DNA of 64,000 bases from Fulvia fulva (Eukaryota > Ascomycota > Dothideomycetes > Mycosphaerellales > Mycosphaerellaceae), in assembly GCF_020509005.1 (NCBI RefSeq), contig NC_063013.1, positions 434,001 through 498,000 of the forward strand, given 5' to 3'. Each line of letters begins with the position of its first letter. The first letter of the stretch is position 1. Below, piece after piece: positions 1-13,800 of this stretch. Under the pieces are notes generated by a model, which was not told the origin of the DNA, made no database searches, and saw nothing but the letters and a program-made list of their open reading frames with translations. The translations under genes and the position numbers were made by a program.

Positions 1-385
1 TCCTAACTGTCTACGAGCGCGCGACTACCTACTAATAATGTCGCCGCGTTACGTTCTCTAGGTATTTACGCGCTATACGCCTTACCGTATTCTATATTCT
101 AATACGACTCTACGCGTTCTCGAGTTCTACGGTTCTGTCTATTCCTATTATTACGCGTCCCTTACCTAGATCCGCGATCTAGGTAGGGTAGTAGAACAAA
201 CTATAAGGGCGCGCGTATTATAGGGTCCGAACGAGATAGTTGTTATTCTACGAAGCTACGAAAGAGGAGCGCGAGGCGCGGCGAAGTTATAAAGTAAAGC
301 TAAGCCGCGCTAACCCGATACGGAAGGTCCGCGGTTTAGCCGGGCCGACGTAGCTATAGTAGGGGGTCGCGGGCTACCCGTAATA
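1..385 (-). repeat. LTR of Gypsy A family, inverted copy
   Basis: This stretch is the reverse complement of 7,435-7,819, the 5' LTR of Gypsy A, with very few differences. The window begins inside or exactly at its outer edge. The internal part of a Gypsy element does not follow at 386, so it is a solo LTR or the end of a truncated element on the minus strand. CpA is almost absent, as in all the surrounding transposon DNA. Confidence 0.85.
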
Positions 386-1140
386 GTTTAAGGACTATCT
401 ATATCGCCGAAAGGTACTAGGAGTAGATAGTAGCCTATACGAATATAGACGTGTCTAGACGCTAAAATACGTCGTACTATTCTATCTACGCTTTATAGAA
501 GCCTAGTAGGTAATACGCCTCGAGACTAGGGCTATAGACCTCTAATATATAATAGGTATAGCGCGTAGGATACGAGTAGCGGTACGAATAGTAATACGGA
601 CCGGCCTACTATAGTAGTTCTAGATAGTAGGTAAGATAGTAGTAAGAATAGGGGAGATAGCCTAGGAGAAAGAGCTCTAGGAAGCCTTTAAAGGCGCCCT
701 ACCTATAGACGTAGTAGGGTTCTAGTAGTACCGACGACTACGTAGGCGGGTAGACCGTAGCCTATAGCGACCCCGGGTATAGGAGGAGTAGCGATAGGAG
801 TACTAATAGAATATAGGAGCCCAGAAGGGTCGACTCGTTATCTACTCGACGGCTAGCTCGTTTTCCGCTCGACGGTCGACCTGTCTCCTACTCGATAGGC
901 GACCCGCCTCTACTAATAGTCGACCTGTCGCCTACTCGATAGTCGGCTAGCTACTAATACTCGTTCCTAGGTACCGGGTAGATTAGTACTCCGGGGCGGC
1001 TAACTACCTAGTACTTACTACTTCTAGTATAACAGATTGACTAATAAGTAATAGAGAGAGCTTACTAATACTCAAAGAGGGTTTTTCCCCGTACGACGGT
1101 TTTCCCCTCTCCCTTCCTTAATAGGCCCCGGCGTCGTAGA
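386..1140. other. RIP-mutated DNA, unidentified
   Basis: No intact reading frame is present and TpA is strongly enriched. Around 840-950 two imperfect direct repeats share the core GTCGACCTGTC followed by CCTACTCGATA. The stretch could be the 5' part of the LINE that follows or the remains of another element; I could not assign it. Confidence 0.5.
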
Positions 1141-1162
1141 CCTTTTAGGAGCTAGATAGGTA

Positions 1163-1192
1163 TTATAAATATATTTATTTATATATTTATAA
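1163..1192. repeat. AT-rich perfect inverted repeat
   Basis: TTATAAATATAT (1,163-1,174) and its reverse complement (1,181-1,192) are separated by 6 bases. It lies at the presumed left edge of the LINE and may simply be AT-rich untranslated DNA. Confidence 0.6.
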
Positions 1193-1829
1193 CGCCGCCC
1201 TATCTAGGATAGCTTAGCGATAGTTAGCCTCGAGTCTTCGGAGCGTATATAATATAGCTTCCGGTTAGTTTTGAACTTAATAACGTAGGGAAGCCGAGTC
1301 GAGTATACTTAGCTAATCGAGAGGAATACGTAAGGTCGAGCTTAGGCCTTAGCTATCCGTAATATCAACCGCGAAGTTCTAGCGAGCCTAATCCTACTCT
1401 CCGTTAGCCTTCCGATAGGTAGTAATATCCGAGTCTCGAATAAGATCCGCGAGGTAGAAGTCGTCGGGAATCTCCTATATCCGATTACCTTCTTCCTCCT
1501 CTTCTAGTAACTCGTCGAGGATCGCCCGCTACTGTTCGGCGTACTTAGTAGGATCGAGTCTAGCTATCTTATTGTCTAACTACGTATATTTATCGGCTCG
1601 GGTAAAGAGTTCTAAGTTTTAAGTTAGTCTAGCTAGGCAACTAATAGGTTAAGTATCGTCGCTACTATAGCCGTTTACTCTAGCTATAATATAAGTTATA
1701 CCTTAAGCGGCGGCTTCTAAGAAGAGAGTACTACGCTACCTATCGCTAGTACTAAGGAAGTCGCTATATATCGCGACTTTCGAAGGTACGCGATATCGTG
1801 GCTTCGAGTACGCGGAGTCGCGGCTTTTT

Positions 1830-2740
1830 CGTAAGCGGCGCTATATATAGTAGCGTCCTTATTATCGAGCTATCGAAGTATTACGAGGCTATAGTAGGCG
1901 AGTATAGTAGTAGTTTATTAATAAAGTCGATAGCTAAAGGAAGAAGGTAGTTCTAAGAGAGAGAGGGCTTCTTAAGGGAAGCCGAGGTCGCGCTCGGGCC
2001 GAGCTTAGTCATTAATATTACGTAATTACGAGTTACGTAACCCGATCCGAATCCTCTACTTACGGAGCTACCGTAATAGTTACCTACGTACTCTCTAAGA
2101 GGACAACCTAGTTACTCTTAACTCTCTAATCTAGAAGGCGACTTAGCTCTAGAGGAAATATCTAGAAGGTAAGAAGGCCTCGGCGCTAATCGTATAGCTA
2201 TAAGATACGAAAGCGGCGGATCTAGTAATAGAATAAGGCCTAATCTAGTAATATAGCCTTAAGATAGTTTAAAAGCACTCCTTATACTTTCGTATCCTCT
2301 AATACTTTAAATACTAATAGTATAGATACTAAACCTATACGTATATATATAAGTAGGTCTACTCGAACTATATAAGAGACTATATATCTAGGGACTATAT
2401 ATTAGCTACGAGGCGGTACGCGAACTATCCGGGGTACTACCTATCGTATAGCGCGGGATACCTATAGCGGAAACTAGCGAAAAACAAGGTAATTATAAAC
2501 AGAACCGTCGCCTTAAGATTCTACGGCGACCGTAAGACTAGTCTATACCGGAACTAGCTAGCGGCGGTCGGATATAAGCGCCCTAGGGCCGAGAATAATA
2601 TAAAGGATATATAACCTAGGGCGTACGGGAGGCCACGTACTCTACTAGCTACGGCGAGGGAATCTAACTAGGCCCGGCTCCTCTTTAGTATATAACCGAT
2701 AGGTATAGACTAGGACGCGCATAGTAGTAGGATATAGGAC
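1830..2740 (+). pseudogene. LINE ORF1 (nucleic-acid-binding, zinc knuckles), decayed
   Basis: The translated frame around 2,290-2,480 resembles the Cys/His knuckles of Tad1-type ORF1 (KYGHIART-like followed by a second knuckle), with most Cys and His codons changed to Tyr, the expected RIP outcome of TGC/CAC to TAC. ORF1 proteins bind the element RNA and carry it into ribonucleoprotein particles. Many stops make this copy inactive. The limits are approximate. Confidence 0.6.
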
Positions 2741-2789
2741 ATTATAGAAGAAATGATTATCGATAACGATAACTAGCCTCGATACGCTT

Positions 2790-5700
2790 AGTATTATCTA
2801 GTATAACGTTAACTATAGTAAGGATATAGTCTAGAACTATTTCCTATACGAGGCGGACCCGTACGTCTACTACGTCCTAGTAATCTAGGAGCTATAGATT
2901 AACCCGTACTATAAGATACTAACGACCTATAAGTTACTAGGCTATACGATATACCTACGAAGCGACGGTAGACCCCGTACGTACTTCTATATTAGTAAGG
3001 ATATACTAGAATCCGACTAGGAGGTAGTATACTACGTAGACAAAAAAGGCGGGGGAGATATAACCTCCCTCTACGTAGGTAGTACTTAGATATAATATAT
3101 ATATATATATATAACCGCTAGCCTCGAGGTCTAGCCGCGACCTTAGGGTCTATAGACACCTAGATAGTACGCTTAAGAGACAAGGGTACTATACCGTAGT
3201 AGGAGACTTTAATATATACTACCCTTCCTAGGAAAGCCTTATATAGCCGTATCCTATAGCCGACGAAGTAATCGACTTAATAGCGAGTAACGTAATTACC
3301 CTTAATACCCCGAAGGACCTAGGTACCTAGAAGAGAGGGGGACTCTAAGGTACGATCGACCTCTCCTAGATCTTAGATAGCTACTACTATAAGATAACCT
3401 ACTATAGGATCAAATATAAACTCGAGGCGTCGTTAGACTATATACTAGTCAGGACCTCTATTACGATATAGATATAATATATACTAGCGGGAATCCCTAA
3501 GCTAAACTAGGGAAAGGCCTACTAGGCTAATATCTAGGTATACCTTAACGACTCCGAAAGGCTAGTCTAGATCGCGTAGTAGTAATATAATAGTAAAGAC
3601 GAGATAGACGAGGCAGTCTAAGGGTTAATAGACGTAATAAGAAAAGCGACCTTACTTTACATTCCGCTTACCTAACTAACGATATAGTCTAAACTATACT
3701 AGACGCTAAAGTATACTACGATAGTAAGAGAAGTAAGGAGAGCCCGCCGGGTATAGACGAGTAGCTATAGCGAGGAGGCCTAGAACGTATATAGGGAGGC
3801 ATACTAATAGAAGAAAGCTACGATACGGAGGGAGAAAGTAGTCGGCTAAACAGCTATAGTAGAAGAAATTGCCGATAAGCTAGCGAGGATATAGAAGCTG
3901 GCAAAATAGGCCCGATAGGACCCTATATAGGGCCCCTCCTTCTCTATCCTAGCGCTATAATCGTCTAGTAGCCCGGTTAGCGACTCTAAGGCTAAGGTAC
4001 GTCTACTAGCTAGTAAGTTCTTCCTACCCCTAGTCGAGGCTAATCTAAGCGATATAAATAGCTCTACTCCCCTAGCCCCTAGTATAGCGGTCTAATAAAA
4101 TATATCCGGGGGAGAAGTTACCGCTATACTTAGGAAGTTACCGGCGAAGAAAGCCCCGGGGCCGGATAGGATCCTAAACGAACTACTAAAGAAGAATAGA
4201 GATTAACTAGTCCTAGTAGTCGTAGCGATCTTTAACGCCTACCTATAGACCGGCTACTACCTAATAGTATTTAAACAATCGACGATAGTAGTCCTACGTA
4301 AGCCGTAAAAGGAAGACTATACGTAGGTAAAGTCGTACCGCCTAATTACGCTCCTTAATACTCTTAGGAAGGCGCTTAAGAAGCTAGTTATAACGAGACT
4401 CTCCTAGGCGGTAGAGGAGTACTTCCTACTCCCGGATACCTAGATAGGTACGCGCCTATAGCGATCGACGCTATCCGCGATAGAACTTATTACCTCTTAG
4501 GTAAAGGCTATCTAGTATAGGAATAGGGACAAGGTAGTATCTCTACTTAGTCTAGACATATTAGGGGCCTTCGACTATATATTATACTCGCGGCTACTCT
4601 ATGACTTAAGGTAGAAAGGAATCCCTAAATAGCTTATTAACTTCGTACGGTCCTACCTCTAGACCCGTAGTACGTCGATTCTAGCCGGTTAGTACTAAAG
4701 CCTATTTTAAGTAGTCTATACTAGAATTCCGTAAGGCTTAACGCTAGTACCTATCCTATTCCTCTTCTTTATAGCGACGCTACTCCTAGCCCTAGAATCC
4801 TAGAGTACCGCTACGAGTAGCTTTATAGACGATACGAATATCCTAGCGTAGTCGTCCTCGACTAAGGAGAACGATAGGCTACTAGAAGAGAAGTATAAGA
4901 TCTACGAGGACTAGGCTAGGAGGTATAGGGCTCGGTTTGCCCTAGAAAAGTACAATCTAATACAATTTACGCGCCGGCTACGGATATATAATATATAAGC
5001 TTCTATCTAGATATAGGGGTATACGACTAATCCGGTAAATTAGCTTAGGATCCTCGGACTATAGGTAGACCCGGCGCTACGGTAGAGGAAGTACGTAAAG
5101 GTAATATTACGGAAAGCTAAACAGAATATAGTATTATACTAGAGGCTTACTACGTCTATATAGGGGGCGGACTTTCGGTAGTTACGACTTCTATATACGG
5201 CTATTATACGGCTAGTCCTTACCTATAGTAGCTAAGTATAGTCCTTAGGCGAAAGGGCCTACCTATTAAAAGGACTCGTCGCGCCGTTAGTAAAGACCTA
5301 AAACTAATGCCTTAGGAAGGTTACCGGAGTATATAAGTCGATACTAATAAGGATACTTAAGTATAAGACCGCTATACCGCCGATCGAGCTATATATCTAG
5401 GGACTACGGACCTCCTACTTAGGTAAGTCGGTAAAGTACCTAGTATAGAAGGTTATCGCTAGTATAGTCGTAAGGGCCCGTAAATTAGTACTAGCGTATA
5501 AGGGTATTCGACCTAGAAACGAGCCGAACTACCGGGTAAGAGACGAATAGCTAGTAATATAATAGGAGGGTAACAAAACATTTATAGAGTAACTATAGAA
5601 AGAGAAGTAGGACAACTAGGTTATAGGGTATAGTAGACGTCCTTAGCTAGCGGGATAACCTAAGGAATAGTTAGCTATAAAATCCGCGGTTAAGTACCTA

Positions 5701-6090
5701 CCGAAGCTTATCTACTACCGCCTTACGAGGGTATAGAGTAGTATAGTAACCTAACTACGAAGCGAACATATCGGCCTCTAGGGGTACCTATTATAGAGGA
5801 AGTTTCTAGGATATACGAATACTAGCTACCCCTACGGCTATCGCTCCTAGAACGTACGGTACGTACTCCTCGTCTATCCGAGGTGGTCGCTAGGAAGGGG
5901 GGAGTAGATAGTAAAGGCGAGGAACCGGACGATTAGGGCACTTCTTAATAACGCTAAGGACCTACGGCGTATTACAAACTAGATACTAGAGAAGGGCTAG
6001 CTAGAACAGTATCGCCTAGTAAGAGTAGTATAGGAAGAGAGGATACGGCGTAGCGCGACGAGACCGGCCGGGAGCGGGGGCTAACGGGAT
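2790..6090 (+). pseudogene. LINE ORF2: endonuclease and reverse transcriptase, decayed
   Basis: The endonuclease start is recognisable at 2,802 (YNVNYSKD) and the conserved Q-E-P-W motif survives as stop-E-L-stop near 2,887. The reverse transcriptase shows YRLITLLNTL near 4,335, the STLSAIELIT segment near 4,465, a LLSLDILGAFD segment near 4,550 and the catalytic F-I-D-D near 4,821. A C-terminal LRSEHIGL-type segment lies near 5,756. In intact elements this protein nicks DNA and copies the RNA at the nick. Dozens of in-frame stops, mostly from CAG and TGG codons, show it is dead. Confidence 0.8.
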
Positions 6091-6200
6091 AGTAATATAG
6101 ACTACGTACGTTTAGAGGGAAAGCTAATCTAGATAAGGAGGAGTCGGGGGCGGGAAGGGGTTTTATCTATTCGGGTTTCCCTTTATATATAACAATAGAT

Positions 6201-7373
6201 ATAACGTACTTTACTACCGAGCGGGCTATACTACCGAGCGGGCTATACTACCGAGCGGGCTATACTACCGAGCGGGCTACTTTTACTAAGAACTTTACTA
6301 CTTCTACTTTAATTACGACGGTATCTTAACACGACGACATCCTATAGAATCGTTACTAGGAGGACAATTCCTCTTTAGATTCTTCGCTATCTAGCGAGTC
6401 TACGTAATAGGTACGTACGTTATACCCCGACTTACTATATCGCTTAGAGCGTCGTAGCCTTAGTACTAGCCGAATACTATCTAGCGACTCTCTACTCACT
6501 TCCTACCTCCTAGTATCCTCTAGAGGTATTAATTACGACGCCTTATCGAAGGTTAGAGACCCTCTAGACTAAATATACTTGCGCTTTCGTACTTTCCGCT
6601 ATATAAGGGCCTCGTTAGACTTACGTAGCTTACTAATCTCGCTTCGTATAAGAGCTATCTAATACGCTATCTCTCTACTCCCTCTCTATTACCCTATTAA
6701 TCGACCTTCCTCTTTCTACTACGCCTTTCTAAACCCGTAACGACGCTCTAAGACGTAATAATACCTATTATAAACCCTGTCTCGTCGAAGTTATAGGTGT
6801 CCTAGTTAAGGATACTATACTTCTCCTTTATATTACGTATAAGTAAGAACTACTTCTCGATAACGTCTAGATCTTCTATTAGGGCTCGCTAACGATCGTA
6901 TCTACGTATTATACGAACCTTTAGCTTACGATACTACCTAATAAACCTATCTATCTAATTGAGACTAGCGGGCTTAAGACCCTTCTCTTATAGTAATAAA
7001 TCGGCTATTACTTATATACTAGCCTTTAATAGCGGGAAACCTCTAAGATCTAGCTCGAGTATATACTCAAGTATTACCCTCTCTTCTAGCTCTATAAGCT
7101 TCTTCGAATTAGGCTCGTAGTTACCCCGAGGAGGTCGTCTATTCAATTAATACCCTAGTATAGTTCGAGACGCGTCGTATACCTTTATAGTAAGTCGATT
7201 CGTAATTATCGCGTCGCGTTTTGTAGCCTAGACAGCTAAGGTCAGTTTGGCCTCGTTTGAAGACAATATACGCTATAATAGTAGTTATATAGCTATATCT
7301 ATAGAAGTAGTATAGTTCTTAGTAAAAGTGGCCCGCTCGGTAGTATAGCCCGCTCGGTAGTAAAGTACGTTAT
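6201..7373 (-). mobile_element. Fot1/pogo DNA transposon, internally deleted
   Basis: Terminal inverted repeats begin ATAACGTACTTT at 6,201 and end with its complement at 7,373, with TA at the ends as expected for Tc1/mariner-superfamily elements. On the minus strand the 5' part of the transposase and a basic C-terminal part can be aligned with the copy at 52,223. The element is only about 1.17 kb, so much of the catalytic region is missing. All coding sequence is RIP-mutated. It would need a transposase supplied by another copy. Confidence 0.8.
6214..6279 (+). repeat. Four tandem 17-bp units inside the left TIR
   Basis: The unit CTACCGAGCGGGCTATA is repeated almost perfectly four times (starts at 6,214, 6,231, 6,248 and 6,265). 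The right TIR of the same element (7,331-7,360) and the left TIR of the second copy (52,235-52,268) carry two units. These subterminal units are possible transposase-binding sites. Confidence 0.9.
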
Positions 7374-7434
7374 AGTATCCTTAACTAGGACACCTATAAC
7401 TTCGACGAGATAGGGTTTATAATAGGTATTATTA
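7374..7434 (+). mobile_element. 61-bp Fot1/pogo transposase fragment
   Basis: The sequence encodes a RIP-altered form of the ILNQDTYNFDETGFMIGVI-type segment and matches 52,784-52,844 closely. It is wedged between the end of one Fot1/pogo copy and the start of the Gypsy A 5' LTR. It is probably a remnant of an older Fot1/pogo copy that received both insertions. Confidence 0.7.
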
Positions 7435-7820
7435 TATTACGGGTAGCCCGCGACCCCGTACTATAGCTACGTCGGCCCGGCTGAACCGCGGACCTTCCGT
7501 ATCGGGTTAGCGCGGCTTAGCTTTACTTTATAACTTCGCCGCGCCTCGCGCTCCTCTTTCGTAGCTTCGTAGAACAACAACTATCTCGTTCGGACCCTAT
7601 AATACGCGCGCCCTTATAGTTTGTTCTACTACCCTACCTAGATCGCGGATCTAGGTAAGGGACGCGTAATAATAGGAATAGACAGAACCGTAGAACTCGA
7701 GAACGCGTAGAGTCGTATTAGAATATAGAATACGGTAAGGCGTATAGCGCGTAAATACCTAGAGAACGTAACGCGGCGACATTATTAGTAGGTAGTCGCG
7801 CGCTCGTAGACAGTTAGGAA
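7435..7820 (+). repeat. Gypsy A 5' LTR
   Basis: It starts with TATTAC, a RIP form of the usual TGTCAC start, and continues through the block shared with 14,464-14,646 and, inverted, with 1-385. Its right end is placed at the limit of similarity with 1-385 and may be a few bases longer. Confidence 0.8.
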
Positions 7821-7849
7821 ATAGGCCTCGTTACGCCTCCCCCGAACCT

Positions 7850-10800
7850 AGACAATATAACTTTATAGATAAACGGCGGTATACTACCGCTACCTAAGCC
7901 TAAGGGCAAAAGCAAGTAGCTTATATCTCTTTTCCCCGACCTCTCCTCTTTCCCTCGGAGTTAGATATAGGACGATAACCGGCGGGTTATAGTAGACACC
8001 GGTATCGCGCTATAATAAGAGATTAATAAAGCTTACTAGAAGGCCTTCGAGCGAGAAGAAGGTAGTAAGATTAACTTTATAGAACTGTTTAAGTTTAAGC
8101 TCGAAGAGAACCTAGGCGGCGACCTAGACGAGGTATATCTATTACTCGACGAGGTAGAACACATTCTTGTATCTAAATACTAGAATGTTACTCTAGACAA
8201 CCTTACGACCCTTATATCCTAACACCCGAAGACTACCTACGACTTCGTACTATAAGTAGTTAACACGGCGATTACTAAGGGCAGATAACTCGATATAATA
8301 GAGCGAGCTAACGACCTCTAGAACACCTAGTATACTACGCTATATACCGAATACGACCGCATCTATAAGATACTACAAAGTGAAGAGCTTGTTATATAGA
8401 AAATGGTAGTAGATCTTAAGAGTAAGAAGGATTACGACCTAGCTAAGTTATAAGAGCTAGAGAAGAAATATAAGGAAGCTAATAACCTATATAAGCAGTT
8501 TAGCGAGATCTACGAGAAGGAGAAGAAGAAGGCATAAGATACTAAGGTGAAGAACTAGGCCCTATAACAAGAAGTCGATAACCTAAAGGCTCGGCTTAAG
8601 GTAGGAGACACTATATAGAACGGAGGTAGGGGCCGCTTAGGCCGCCGACCCTCTCGTTCCCGCCTACGCGAGACCTTACTCGAGTAGCTATTACGTAGGT
8701 ATCGCGAAGCTACTAGTAGAGGTGGCGGTAGCGGTAGTAGTAATAACGATAGAGACGACTATAACCGTAGTAATAATAGCCGAGGACGTAATAACGACCG
8801 TCCGCGACTAGGACCTAATAATAGTCGTGACTCGAGAATACGTAATACCCGTACCTAGACACTACTAGTTAACCTTCTAGAACGTCTCTTTACTATTAAC
8901 CGTACCCTTACTCGCGGTATAGAGATCGGTAAGGGTATGCCTAACCCTAAGTACTTTAAGAACGATAATGACCCTAATTTCGATAGCTAGTATAGTAGTG
9001 TTCTCCTAAAGCTAACTATAGTAACCTTCCGTACTAAGGTAGATAGTCTACGCTTCGTATATAGGTAGACGTAAGGTGATCCTTAGCGAAGTATTAAGCC
9101 GAGGATCCCTATACCTAGATAGTAGTCCTTTAACGAGTTTAAGACTAGAGAAGAGTTATTAGATTAGATAACACGCTAATATAGTATACGTAATGAAGGA
9201 ACTAAGGCTATAGTTAATATTACTACCTATAAGTAGGAACAAGGCGAAACCTTTATAGCCTTCTATATACGCTACTCGAAGTTACGCGCCTAGATATTAT
9301 AGACCGATAAGACCGAGCTTATACTGTTCCGTAACCGACTAAACCGTAAGTACTTTATTAAGACCTTCGGCGACCGCGAAGTCGACCGCCGCCTAGATAG
9401 TATATAAGACGTTATCGAGGAGTATACCGTACTAGACGAGAGCTTCTACGGGACAGATCGACTATACCCGTAGAAGGAGCGCCCCCGTAGTAATAGCAAC
9501 TCGAACGGTAATAGTAGCTAGAATAACTAGAATAACGGTAACGTAGTTACTAGTACCGCTACCGGTATAGTAGGTGCCTTAGTATAGCGCCTACTATAGT
9601 ACGCTAGTACTAAGAAGAAGGAGGATCTACCGAAATATCTATAGAACCTACCTACGCTTAACCGTAAGTAGCGCGAAGACCTTAAGAAGTAGGGTAAGTA
9701 CTACCGCTACCGTATAGGTTCTTACGTATCGACTAACCCTAAATGCCTAATATATAGGTACGATAGCGACTATCGCCTACCGCGTCTACGTAATACTACG
9801 CCGAATCCGAACGCGAACCTCAATTCCCTAGCCGCCGATCCGTAGTAGGGAAATAGTACGACCGCTACCTAAGCGTAGTAGATAGCGGTCACCCGAACTT
9901 CCTAGGATAGAAAGAGTATAAGATTAAGAGATACGGAATACAAGAGACGGTAATAGACTATAGTAAGGAGCTTAAGATATCGGTATACGTACTAGATAAA
10001 CAATAGCTAGCTATACACCCTTATATATTGTTACCCGTAATGATATAATATAGAAAGGCTCGAGGCCTTATAGATTCTGCTTCTACCTCTCTCTTTCTTA
10101 ACTAGAAATTTATACGTAAATATACAATACCCCTAATCCCTTTGACGTAAAGCCGACGACTAACACTAGGAGATAGAACGGCTACTATACGGCAGATTAT
10201 ATACGCGGCCCTTATAGACGTAGTTATCGGCGATTATTACGAGCAAATGTTATACTACGTTACCGACCTCGAATACGACATCGTCTTTAGCCTACCGTAG
10301 CTTATAGCGTATAACCTAAACATCTTCTAGGAGATAGGCGAGGTGGTATTTAGATCGGATTACTGCTTTGGTTACTATCTATAGAATAAGATATCGATAA
10401 TAGTATAATCCCTAAACTATCGCGAGAAGAAGAAGTAGGTACTAGTACGGTACGGACTAGAGCCCTTTACTAGAGAAGTAGCGAGCTTTATAGTAGGAGG
10501 GGCGGAGCTAAACGTCTTATTATATGACCTAGAAGACATAGACGATAAAGAAGTGGACTACTAGGGCGTTTCTTAACGCGCGTAGGGAATATACGCGTAC
10601 CGGCCTAGGGCTAAGTACTTCTATATTATACCTACTAGGCGTAAGAGCGACGGCGGAGAGCTAAAGCTAAGTATAATAGCTACTAATAATCTAGACTAAT
10701 TCTTGAACAAGTAGTTCAATTACAACCCGAAGGAGAAGTTACCGCCGATATACTACAATATTACGGAGGCTTTCTTAGCTAAGGATTATAAAGGACTCCT

Positions 10801-13800
10801 ACCTTACCGACTAGGCGTAGATTATGAGATTTATATTAAGCCTAATAGTCTATAAGAGCCACTATACCGTAAGCCCTACGGCCTAGCTAAGAAGGAGAAC
10901 GAGGTAGTTAAGAAATAGCTAGACGAGTAAATATCTAAAGGGAAGGTACGGAAAGTAGGGCAAAAGACGAGCTAGTCTCCTATACTAGTACTAGTAGTAC
11001 GTAAGCCTAGAGGTAGGCTACGTGTTTATATCGACTACAGAGGATTAAATGCGATCACTATCAAGAACCGGTATCCGATTCCCTTGATATAAGAGACGCT
11101 TAACCGTATATACGGCAAGAAGTACTTTACGAAGCTAGACATTATAGTAGCCTTTAACAAGTTACGGATAGCTAAAGGGCACGAGTAGTTAACGGCATTT
11201 GCGACACGATACGGCATCTACGAGTGTCTAGTGCTGCTATTCGGCTTATATAACGGACTAGTATCGTTCTAATTATATTCTAACAAGGTCTTATAAGAAC
11301 ACCTAGACGACTTTATATTGGCCTATCTAGATAACGTACTTATCTTTAGTGACACCTTAGAGGAGTATATTGAACACGTGCGGAAGGTTCTTACTAAGCT
11401 ACGCGATATAGGACTTATAGTAGATATCGACAAAAGCGAATTCTACTAATAGAAGGTAAGGTATCTTAGGCTAATTATAACCCCTAACGGCATCGAGATA
11501 GACCCCGAGAAACTCGAATATATTTAGACATAGGAAGCTCCTAAGAACCTAAAGGATGTCTAGGCCTTCCTTAGATTTGCTAACTTCTATAGGCGGTTTA
11601 TCGAAGCATTTTCGCGTATAGCTACTCCTCTTATAAACCTGACCAAGTCGGACGGACTAAGTAATTATAAGAACAGAAGGATTCAATAGTCACTAGATTA
11701 CTAACGAGCCTTTGACAATTTGAAAGCTACGTTTAGCAAAGCCGGTATACTCGTACATTATGTGCTAGGTAGAGAAACGGTAGTAGAGACAGATTCTTTA
11801 GATTTTATAAACGCCGGCGTGCTTTCGTAGTATAACGAGAAGGGTGTACTACATCCTATAGCCTTCTACTCGAAGAAGTTAAGTCTATAGGAGTACAATT
11901 ATGAAATCTATAACAAGGAACTATTAGCTATTATTAAGGCTTTTAAGGAATAGAGACCCGAGCTCGCCTACGAAGTAGATAATAAGGACTTATAGCTAGT
12001 TAAGATTTATACCGACTATAAGAACCTAGAATACTTTATAAAGACAAAGTAGCTGAATCGGCGACAAGCGCGTTAGGCTAAGTTCTTATTATAGTTCAAC
12101 TTTAAGATAATATACCGTCTAGGACTTTAAGGTATAAAGCTAGACAGCCTAACAAGACGTAGCTAGGACCTTCCGTAGGGGGTAAACGACCCTCGGAACT
12201 AGCATTAGTATTAGACATTACTGCCTCCTAAGCGATTCCTTAAGATCGCCTTACTATAGGCAATAGTAGAAGATACGCCGGAAGAAGAGGAACTAGTATA
12301 GCTAGACCCTAAAGCTAAAGAGTTTATACCTATAGAACGAGATGCGCCTACTAGACAACCGGCGACGCGTAAAAGTTAACGGGAAGCCGAACTCGAGTAT
12401 TAAATGTCGACGGCGTACGTAACCGATAACGAGCTTAAGACCGCGATTAAGGACCTATAGAAAGACCGTACTCCTACACTACTATAGAGAGCGAAGATTC
12501 ACCTAGTATACTATAAAGTAGATAGCGACCTACTATATATTCGAAGTTAATACGACGGCTAGAGCTTATAGGTACTAAATGACTACGCCTTATAGACTAG
12601 GATAATCAAGATAAACTATAACTCTCTAGTAGTAGGCCATCTAGGACGAGCTCGTACTTATAAACTCGTAGTACGTAAATTCTACTAGCCTAGATTAGCG
12701 AGATCCTTATATAGATATACCGCGAATTACCGTACCTACTATATAACAAAATCTCTATACTCCTAGCCACTAGGATTATTATAGCCACTTCCTATTCTAG
12801 ATTAGCCTTAGAAACATATTATAGTCGACTTCGTTATTGGACTCCTAGATAGTACTCTTAACGGTATAGTCTATAATAATATTATAGCCGTTACCGATAG
12901 GCTTACTAAGGAAGTCGAGCTAATCCCTATTAGCGCAATAATAGTATAGAGTACGGTAAGGCTTTTCCTTAAACATATATTCTGTCGGCGCGGGTTTCCT
13001 AACACTATTATATTAGACCGTAGCAAGTAGTAGGTTGCTACCTTCTAGAAGAAACACTATAAGATGCTCCGTACAAATCGTAAGCTAAGTTCTTCGTATT
13101 ACCTAGAAACTAATAGACAGTCAGAACGTACTAACTAGGCGATTGAATAGTATCTTCGTATATTTACTAAGAAGGTACAGGATAACTAGGTAGAATGGCT
13201 ATGCCTTGCTTAGTTTACGATTAATAATCACCTGTCCGAGACTACTAGTATATCGCCGTTCTACGCTACCTTAGGCTATAACCCTAAGTTTATAGAGCGA
13301 GTTAACCTAAACGCTAGAAAGGAGGGAGGACTGACCACTCTCTAGCGACTAGATACGCGATTAGTAGAAACCTTTATACGTCGAATTTGCGAGCTTTATA
13401 AGCACCTTTAAGAGAATATACGAATGTTATAAGCTCTCTAAGTAGAAGTAGCAAACCGCTACCGAAGTATTCCTCTAGACTATAAGGTAGGTAATTAGGT
13501 ATATCTTAGTACTAAGAACATCCGTACGACTCGACTATCTAAGAAGCTAGATAGGAAATATGCCGGCCCTTACTAGATCACGGAAGTTATGCCGGCTAGA
13601 CTCTCTTATCGACTAAAACTATTAGACGCTCTAGTAGGACTTAATAACTGCTTCTATACCTTACTACTATAACGAGCCGACCACCCCGATTTCCTACTAC
13701 TTAAAGGGTAGTATCTAGCGCCGCTACTACCGATAACTATCGAACCTAACACTACCGAGGCTAATGTAGTAGCCGATATAGTAGTAGCACCTACGTATAT

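Larger units (their letters stand above)
1140..6200 (+). mobile_element. Tad1-type LINE retrotransposon, RIP-mutated
   Basis: A non-LTR retrotransposon read on the plus strand through many stop codons. It shows ORF1 with zinc-knuckle remnants near 2,290-2,480, an endonuclease near 2,800-3,540, a reverse transcriptase near 4,330-4,850 and a C-terminal zinc-finger segment near 5,740-5,890. The order matches the Tad1/I clade of fungal LINEs. The 5' boundary is uncertain; the 3' boundary is set by the terminal inverted repeat of the next element. No LTRs flank it. Confidence 0.8.

Noticed and set aside
6214..6279. CRISPR-like short repeats
   Set aside because: The units are directly adjacent without spacers, lie in a transposon terminal repeat, and the genome is fungal.
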